Both the position numbers and the translations under genes were made by a program. Below, piece by piece: positions 41,721 to 46,284 of a stretch of 46,284 nt of DNA. The notes under the pieces are model-generated. The model had not been told where the DNA came from and did no database searches. It saw nothing but the letters and a program-made list of their open reading frames with translations. Each line of letters starts with the position of its first letter. Position 1 is the first letter of the stretch. Location: the NCBI GenBank assembly GCA_031177355.1, contig JAPSGR010000013.1, positions 1 to 46,284 of the forward strand, given 5' to 3'. This DNA is from Candidatus Nitrosocosmicus sp. GTDB taxonomy: Archaea; Thermoproteota; Nitrososphaeria; Nitrososphaerales; Nitrososphaeraceae.

Positions 41721-43273
41721 TGTGGCACACTCTTAAGCCAAGTCAAATTGTTTGTATATAATTCGCGAATATCATTTAAATTAAATCGCAGCATTGCTAA
41801 TCTTTCAAATCCTCCACCCCAAGCCAAGACAGGGTTCTTAATTCCTAAAGGTTTTGTTACTTCAGTTCTAAATATTCCCATCCCAAATAGCTCAATCCAT
41901 TTATTTAGTTTCTCATTAAAGACCATAGATTGAAGTGAAGGCTCAGTATATGGAAAAAAGGTTGGCCAAAACTTTATTTTTTTGATCCCCAATTTGGAGT
42001 AAAATTCACTCTGAATTCCAATGAGATGCCTTAAGGTAGCTTTACTATTAGTGTAGATACCTTCGACTTGATGAAATTCTACCAAATGCTTAAAGCTAGC
42101 TTTTTCGTTTCTAAAGACTCTTCCAATTAGAAAGACTTTGTCTTTTTCAGATGAATTCTCCCACAAATATTGGAGAGTAACCGGAGTAGTGTGCGTCCTA
42201 AGCACATAAGATTGAGATTCCTTTATATCCCAATTATAATGCCAACTTGATTCATGAACACTCGAAATGGCTTTGACCAATTGTTTTTCCTTAATCAATG
42301 AAGAGGAAAGTCCCCACGTGGAGTTTAGATAAAAAGTATCCTGCATTTCTCTGGCAGAATGATCTTGTGGTATAAAGAGAGCATCAAAATTCCAGAAAGA
42401 AGGCTGAGTTAAATAACCCTCAATCTCACTAAAGCCCATGCTTATCAGGATCTCTTTAACCTCATCAATAAAGTCAATTAGAGGATTTTTTTTTCCATAG
42501 TTGACTAGAGGTAATGGGGCTTCTACATCAATTTGTTCAAAATGAAATTTTTTCCAATCTTGTGACACTAACATATCCTTAGTTAACCTTCTCGCAAAGT
42601 TATTGCTACTCTTCAAGAATTTGTCTATTCGAGGAAGTTGCTCTTTCAGGACGCGATAATTTCTTTCATGAATCTTTTCTATGGTCAATATTTCATGTCT
42701 CTTTGCCAAAGCCTCACAAGCAATCTTGTCATCTGGTCCAAGTGATGATGCGAGAACGAATTTGGCTGACTTTAACTTGATGATGAGATTTTCTTCTCTA
42801 GAAGGTTCATTCGCATCAGGAAGAACCCTAACTCGATTTTCCTCAATCTGGATCCATTTATTATTTTTTGAGTAACGTATAGCACCAAAAACTTCTTTCT
42901 CGTTATTGTGAAATGGTTCACTTTTAATAATATCAGAGAGCTTTGCCTTCCCTTCCGAAACTATATTAATTAGTTTCCTTTCTGGAAGAATACAATTGTG
43001 AATTTCAATCATCTTTGAATGCAGAGAAATCTTTGAATCATATATATCAGATATTTCAATTAAATTCTTGTACCTTAACCACTCAATTCCCCTCCGTAAC
43101 TGATCAATGGTTAGCCCTGATTCATTAACTAAATCGATTTCTTTTATCCAATTTCCTATGGAGTTCAAAACCAAAAGAATTTTTTTTTCAATTGGATGCA
43201 AAGAAGTAATTGTATCTTCAGTATTACTTGCAGCTGAAGCACTTTTGCTGTCTTTTATTTCATCTTTATACAA
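41708..43273 (-). CDS. pheS: Phenylalanyl-tRNA synthetase, alpha subunit
   Basis: A 521-residue class II synthetase catalytic subunit. The N-terminal archaeal/eukaryal winged-helix modules (about residues 25-190, e.g. LVNESGLTIDQLRRGIEWLRYKNLIEI) precede the catalytic core. That core has motif 1 region PLIDFIDEVKEILISMGFSEIEG, FDALFIPQDHSAREMQDTFYL, motif 2 VFLIGRVFRNEKASFKHLVEFHQVEG and motif 3 VLAWGGGFERLAMLRF. The start is TTG 43273; an AT-rich divergent promoter separates it from trpS. Overlaps pheT by 13 bases. Confidence 0.96.
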   Translation of the reverse strand: MYKDEIKDSKSASAASNTEDTITSLHPIEKKILLVLNSIGNWIKEIDLVNESGLTIDQLRRGIEWLRYKNLIEISDIYDSKISLHSKMIEIHNCILPERKLINIVSEGKAKLSDIIKSEPFHNNEKEVFGAIRYSKNNKWIQIEENRVRVLPDANEPSREENLIIKLKSAKFVLASSLGPDDKIACEALAKRHEILTIEKIHERNYRVLKEQLPRIDKFLKSSNNFARRLTKDMLVSQDWKKFHFEQIDVEAPLPLVNYGKKNPLIDFIDEVKEILISMGFSEIEGYLTQPSFWNFDALFIPQDHSAREMQDTFYLNSTWGLSSSLIKEKQLVKAISSVHESSWHYNWDIKESQSYVLRTHTTPVTLQYLWENSSEKDKVFLIGRVFRNEKASFKHLVEFHQVEGIYTNSKATLRHLIGIQSEFYSKLGIKKIKFWPTFFPYTEPSLQSMVFNEKLNKWIELFGMGIFRTEVTKPLGIKNPVLAWGGGFERLAMLRFNLNDIRELYTNNLTWLKSVPQCPL

Positions 43274-43345
43274 TACGATAAAAAAATTATAAATTTGATT
43301 ATTTTTAAACGTTTAAACTTTGGTTATGGAAAGAAAGATCAAGAA
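43274..43345. promoter_or_regulatory. Divergent pheST / trpS promoter region
   Basis: The 72 bases between the pheS start and trpS ATG 43346 contain two TATA-like stretches: AAAAAATTATAAATTT (about 43279-43294) and TTTTTAAACGTTTAAAC (about 43302-43318, partly palindromic). Two aminoacyl-tRNA synthetase units thus share one short control region. The palindrome TTTAAACGTTTAAA could be a regulator site. Confidence 0.4.
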
Positions 43346-44596
43346 ATGTCGGGTGAAGAGGAGTATAATTCGCTGGAAAAAGAGGAGGCAGTTTCAAAGT
43401 ACAAGAGCGAAGAATTGACGAATACTCTATCCACAAACAGTTTAACCAAAGAAAAATTCAATGTTACTCCTTGGGAAGTTGAAGGCGATGTTGATTATAC
43501 TAAATTAATAGAAAGATTTGGAACGTTCTCAATAAATGAATCCATAATTAACATGATTAAGCACATTACAGGAGAGATCCACCCGTTTATTAAAAACAGA
43601 TTTTTCTTTTCGCATCGTGATTTAGATTGGGTCTTGGGGGAGTATGAAAAAGGCAATAAGTTTTATCTTTATACTGGAAGAGGACCCTCTGGGAAAGTTC
43701 ATCTAGGTCATTTGCTGCCTTGGGTATTTACAAAGTATTTGCAGGACAAATTCGACGTAAAATTAATATTTCAAATCACCGACGATGAGAAATTCTTGTT
43801 TAACGAAGATTCAAACTTCAATCTAATTCAAAAATTTACATTTGAAAATATACTGGATATTATAGCAATGGGATTTGACCCAAAAAAAACAAGAATAATT
43901 GTTAATACCCGTGATATAAAATATCTGTATCCCCTGTCAACTGAAATTGCAAAAAGAATCACTTTTTCGACTGCTAAAGCTGTTTTTGGATTCACAAATT
44001 CTACCAATATAGGGATGATAGGGTTTCCGCCTATCCAAGGTGCACCATGCTTTCTACCCTCTCTTATAGAAAAAAGGCCTACACCAGTATTGATCCCTGC
44101 AGCTATTGATCAAGATCCTTATTGGCGAATGACAAGAGATCTTGCAGAAAAATTAGGTTACCCCAAACCAGCACAAATTCATAGCAAATTCATACCCGGA
44201 TTGGCCAGCGGTGGCAAAATGTCTTCTTCTAAACCTGACACTGCTTTGTTTACGGTAGACGATTCAGAGATTATAGAGAAGAAGGTAAAGAATACCTATA
44301 CAGGAGGACAACCCACTGTAGCGCTGCAGCGAAAGTTGGGTGGAAATGCCAACAATTGCCCAGTATATTGGTACCTTAATTATCTATTTGATAATGAAAA
44401 AGAGTCCCAAGAAAGATATTATGCTTGTACAAGCGGTAACTTACTTTGTGGCGAGTGTAAGAGCGATATGATAAAAAAAGTAAAACCATTCATGGCAGAC
44501 ATCCAGTTTAAAAGGAAAAAAGCTCAAGACATGATAAGTAAATTTACAATTGATGGCAAAGAATTGGACGATAAGATAAATATAAAATTTGAATAA
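43346..44596 (+). CDS. trpS: Tryptophanyl-tRNA synthetase
   Basis: A 416-residue class I synthetase (from ATG 43346) of the archaeal/eukaryal type. The HIGH motif is GPSGKVHLGHLLPW, the Trp-binding region contains FQITDDEKFLF, AAIDQDPYWRMTRDLAEKLGYPKPAQIHSKFIPGL, and the KMSKS loop GGKMSSSKPDTALF. A C-terminal domain with two Cys-x-x-Cys-like residues (LCGECKSD) follows. TTG 43295 would add 17 residues but lies inside the likely promoter, so ATG 43346 is preferred. The next gene starts two bases after the stop. Confidence 0.96.
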   Translation: MSGEEEYNSLEKEEAVSKYKSEELTNTLSTNSLTKEKFNVTPWEVEGDVDYTKLIERFGTFSINESIINMIKHITGEIHPFIKNRFFFSHRDLDWVLGEYEKGNKFYLYTGRGPSGKVHLGHLLPWVFTKYLQDKFDVKLIFQITDDEKFLFNEDSNFNLIQKFTFENILDIIAMGFDPKKTRIIVNTRDIKYLYPLSTEIAKRITFSTAKAVFGFTNSTNIGMIGFPPIQGAPCFLPSLIEKRPTPVLIPAAIDQDPYWRMTRDLAEKLGYPKPAQIHSKFIPGLASGGKMSSSKPDTALFTVDDSEIIEKKVKNTYTGGQPTVALQRKLGGNANNCPVYWYLNYLFDNEKESQERYYACTSGNLLCGECKSDMIKKVKPFMADIQFKRKKAQDMISKFTIDGKELDDKINIKFE

Positions 44597-44598
44597 TT

Positions 44599-44901
44599 AT
44601 GAAAGGGGATAGTAGATTCAAATCCGAGTTTAGTTGCATGGATAGTTATGAAGCCGAAAAGCTTTCAAGTATTTTTTCACTCCAAAAAGACAATACTTTA
44701 TTTGTAACTGAGATTGTAAAAACTATTGGTCCAGAAGTAGTTGTAAGACTTAAGGACGGTTCTCATCATAGCATTTTGCTAAAAGATGAAAAAAATGCAT
44801 TCCAATTGTCGGTTTTTTTTCAGAAATTAGTTGAAAGTAGAGGTATCGTATCAGACACGAATTACAATGAAAATAGGGCAGTCATATACTGGGAGGGATA
44901 A
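44599..44901 (+). CDS. Hypothetical protein, 100 aa, downstream of trpS
   Basis: A 100-residue soluble protein (KGDSRFKSEFSCMDSYEAEKLSSIFSLQKDNTLFVTEIVKTIGPEVVVRLKDGSHHSILLKD...) with a small beta-sheet core (VTEIVKTIGPEVVVRLKDG) flanked by helices. No motif recognised. ATG 44599 follows the trpS stop by two bases, so the two are translated from one mRNA. It meets the next gene tail-to-tail with no gap. Confidence 0.65.
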   Translation: MKGDSRFKSEFSCMDSYEAEKLSSIFSLQKDNTLFVTEIVKTIGPEVVVRLKDGSHHSILLKDEKNAFQLSVFFQKLVESRGIVSDTNYNENRAVIYWEG

Positions 44902-45306
44902 TCAAACTAAATCCCTATTAAATTCATCTAGGATTAGGTCATATACTTTCTCGAAGTATAATGAAGTAGAATAGGGCATTAGCGGAATGTATTGCCTAAT
45001 TGCATCGAGCACAAGAGGTACTGCTTTCTTTGAAATCTTGATTTCGAATTTCATCCAAAGAATTCGATCTTGTTTGAAAACAATTTTTTCACCAAGTTCT
45101 TGAGAACAAATTTCTCTCGCCTTATCCTCAATACGTTTGTACCAGTATGCAAGTATTTCAGGTTCCATCCCGCTACCTATGTTTGCCAAATTACTGCAAT
45201 AATCCAAGATCAAATCATCGATTCCATTTTTCATTCTAACTTGCAATAGATTATGACTGTAAGATTTATCAGACAAGATTAATAATATTTGAGCAAATAG
45301 AATCAT
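44902..45306 (-). CDS. Hypothetical protein, 134 aa, coupled to coaD
   Basis: A 134-residue, mainly helical protein with conserved-looking segments MKNGIDDLILDYCSNLANIG, EILAYWYKRIEDKAREIC and VPLVLDAIRQYIPLMPYS. No family recognised. ATG 45306 overlaps the coaD stop as ATGA, indicating translational coupling; an alternative start at Met25 (45234) would remove a less typical hydrophobic N-terminus. Linkage with coaD suggests a housekeeping role, not more. Confidence 0.65.
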   Translation of the reverse strand: MILFAQILLILSDKSYSHNLLQVRMKNGIDDLILDYCSNLANIGSGMEPEILAYWYKRIEDKAREICSQELGEKIVFKQDRILWMKFEIKISKKAVPLVLDAIRQYIPLMPYSTSLYFEKVYDLILDEFNRDLV

Positions 45307-45782
45307 TTTTTGAGGTTTAGCAATCTGCCTGATGAATCTATTTCTCTTGCTCTTATTCGGGTAGAAGAAATGGGTAGCCCGTCCTCTGCCAATCTTATAT
45401 TAACTACAACTATGTCAATCGGCGAGAGTCCTTTATCTGATCTAATCTTATTAATTCTTTCGCCCTTCGTGTACGTTTCGGAGCTAACTACCAGACAGTC
45501 TATCTTCTGTGAAAACATAAGTGGACCAAACTCTTCGTCCAGTTGGGTTATTTCAAATGAGTCAGACTTAATTTCTTTAGCGATAAAAGCTTTGAGATTC
45601 TGACATCTAACCCTAAATGAATTATGTATTCTCTTATTTAATCTAGTAGTGGCAAAACTATCAGATGTCATCCCAATTACCACAAAGGATCCGATTTCAA
45701 ATGATTTTTTTAACATATCGAAATGACCTAAATGCAAAAGATCAAAAGTCCCGCCGATAGACACACAAGAGTATCTTTTCAT
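45303..45782 (-). CDS. coaD: Phosphopantetheine adenylyltransferase, archaeal type
   Basis: A 159-residue nucleotidyltransferase catalysing the fourth step of coenzyme A synthesis. The signature GGTFDLLHLGHFDMLKKSF carries the HxGH motif (His17-His20), followed by VIGMTSD, VVSSETYTKGERIN and the ISSTRIR motif near residue 144. It belongs to the archaeal PPAT group (COG1019 type), distinct from bacterial CoaD. ATG 45782 is preferred to GTG 45785. It overlaps the downstream unknown gene by four bases (ATGA). Confidence 0.93.
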   Translation of the reverse strand: MKRYSCVSIGGTFDLLHLGHFDMLKKSFEIGSFVVIGMTSDSFATTRLNKRIHNSFRVRCQNLKAFIAKEIKSDSFEITQLDEEFGPLMFSQKIDCLVVSSETYTKGERINKIRSDKGLSPIDIVVVNIRLAEDGLPISSTRIRAREIDSSGRLLNLKK

Positions 45783-45889
45783 CACTTATCTGGGACTAAA
45801 TACGATATAAAAGAGTGCACTAGGAATTAGCAGTTGTCTGACAAATTTATAAATATCCATCAAAGGATATATCAATATTGGCTTATACT

Positions 45890-46284
45890 ATGTCTGAGTA
45901 TATATGTGAAGATTGTGGCTCATTATTAACTCACCTAAACCCCACTACTTTGCAAAGTATAGTAGAAGTTCATTCACAATTATGCCCAGTTAAAAGACAA
46001 AAGATATTAGCAGCAGCAGAAGCTGAAAAATTGAAAAAGGTAAGCGCAACAAGAAATTCGAGTATCCCAATGCAAGCCGTGCAAACGGGCTCAGGTGCTC
46101 CTCCAAGTGCTGCATCTATCCCTCAACAAATGGATACAGTTACTAATGCAGCTGATGTATCAGATGGATCTACAATAAAACTCACAGGCTCAGGCACAGA
46201 TCACGCTGCTGCAGAAGGCCCCATTGATACAGGTTTCAAGTCCAAAAGACAACCTGTAGGTAAATTTCAGGGTATCCAGGTATG
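45890..46284 (+). CDS. Hypothetical protein with N-terminal zinc knuckle (partial at window end)
   Basis: ATG 45890 opens a frame running off the right edge (131 codons seen). The N-terminus has CEDC (Cys6, Cys9) followed by His15, a later His28 and Cys32 (EYICEDCGSLL...VEVHSQLC), resembling a degenerate C2H2-like finger. It is followed by a Lys/Ala helix and a long Ser/Thr/Ala/Gly/Gln-rich low-complexity stretch. A TATA-like TTTATAAATAT (45847-45857) lies about 33-43 bases upstream. C-terminal part and function unknown. Confidence 0.7.
   Translation, partial: MSEYICEDCGSLLTHLNPTTLQSIVEVHSQLCPVKRQKILAAAEAEKLKKVSATRNSSIPMQAVQTGSGAPPSAASIPQQMDTVTNAADVSDGSTIKLTGSGTDHAAAEGPIDTGFKSKRQPVGKFQGIQV

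Overview
The window reads as chromosome of an ammonia-oxidising archaeon of the Nitrososphaerota (Thaumarchaeota), most likely a Nitrososphaera- or Nitrosocosmicus-like lineage (inference). Grounds: archaeal information-processing genes (EF-1A, uS10, uL16/L10e, EF-1B, aIF1A, RpoP, Nob1, Cdc48), a Vps4-type CdvC ATPase of the Cdv division machinery, Thi4 thiazole synthase, geranylgeranyl reductase for archaeal lipids, archaeal CoaD, TrmB and XRE-CBS regulators, a DUF6659-type protein, AT-rich DNA, many TTG/GTG starts, almost no Shine-Dalgarno sequences and TATA-like boxes at leaderless distance. I see no insertion sequence, CRISPR array or prophage; most of the window is core genome.

Layout. 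0-6.5 kb: end of a repeat-rich protein, a tRNA-binding-domain protein, a SWIM protein, purD, the folate pair MTHFS-folD, thi4, a DedA membrane protein and an HTH-CBS regulator. 6.5-11.5 kb: tRNA-Gly(GCC), unknown proteins, a DHH phosphoesterase, tuf-rps10, a cupin and an unknown gene with an inverted repeat in front. 11.8-19 kb: ileS, ppa, cdvC, a TrmB regulator and nnrD. 19-22.7 kb: zinc-ribbon proteins including RpoP, ahcY, nob1 and NAD kinase. 22.7-24.2 kb: about 1.5 kb with only tRNA-Ile(GAT). 24.2-28.4 kb: a DsbA-like thioredoxin, then an unusual cluster of a winged-helix/coiled-coil protein and an ExeA/ORC-like AAA ATPase, with a C/D box sRNA in the divergent promoter region. 28.5-36.9 kb: heme o synthase, then a long minus-strand run (small wHTH, cdc48, EF-1B, Zn-ribbon protein, geranylgeranyl reductase, pgk), uL16, tRNA-splicing endonuclease and a DUF6659 protein. 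36.9-39.4 kb: gene-poor, with zinc-finger microproteins and a frameshifted msrB. 39.4-46.3 kb: aIF1A, pheT-pheS, trpS, coaD and several unknown genes.

Main points of interest: (i) the box C/D guide RNA at 27957-28017; (ii) the AAA ATPase/wHTH pair, the best candidate for an undescribed system; (iii) msrB out of frame by one base in an A9 tract; (iv) aIF1A, whose conserved N-terminus is encoded but begins at an ATA codon; (v) an EndA-type subunit with Ala where the catalytic His belongs; (vi) seven Cys-rich microproteins, mostly missed by ordinary ORF length cutoffs; (vii) structured intergenic segments. Functional statements rest on motif recognition only; no database search was possible.
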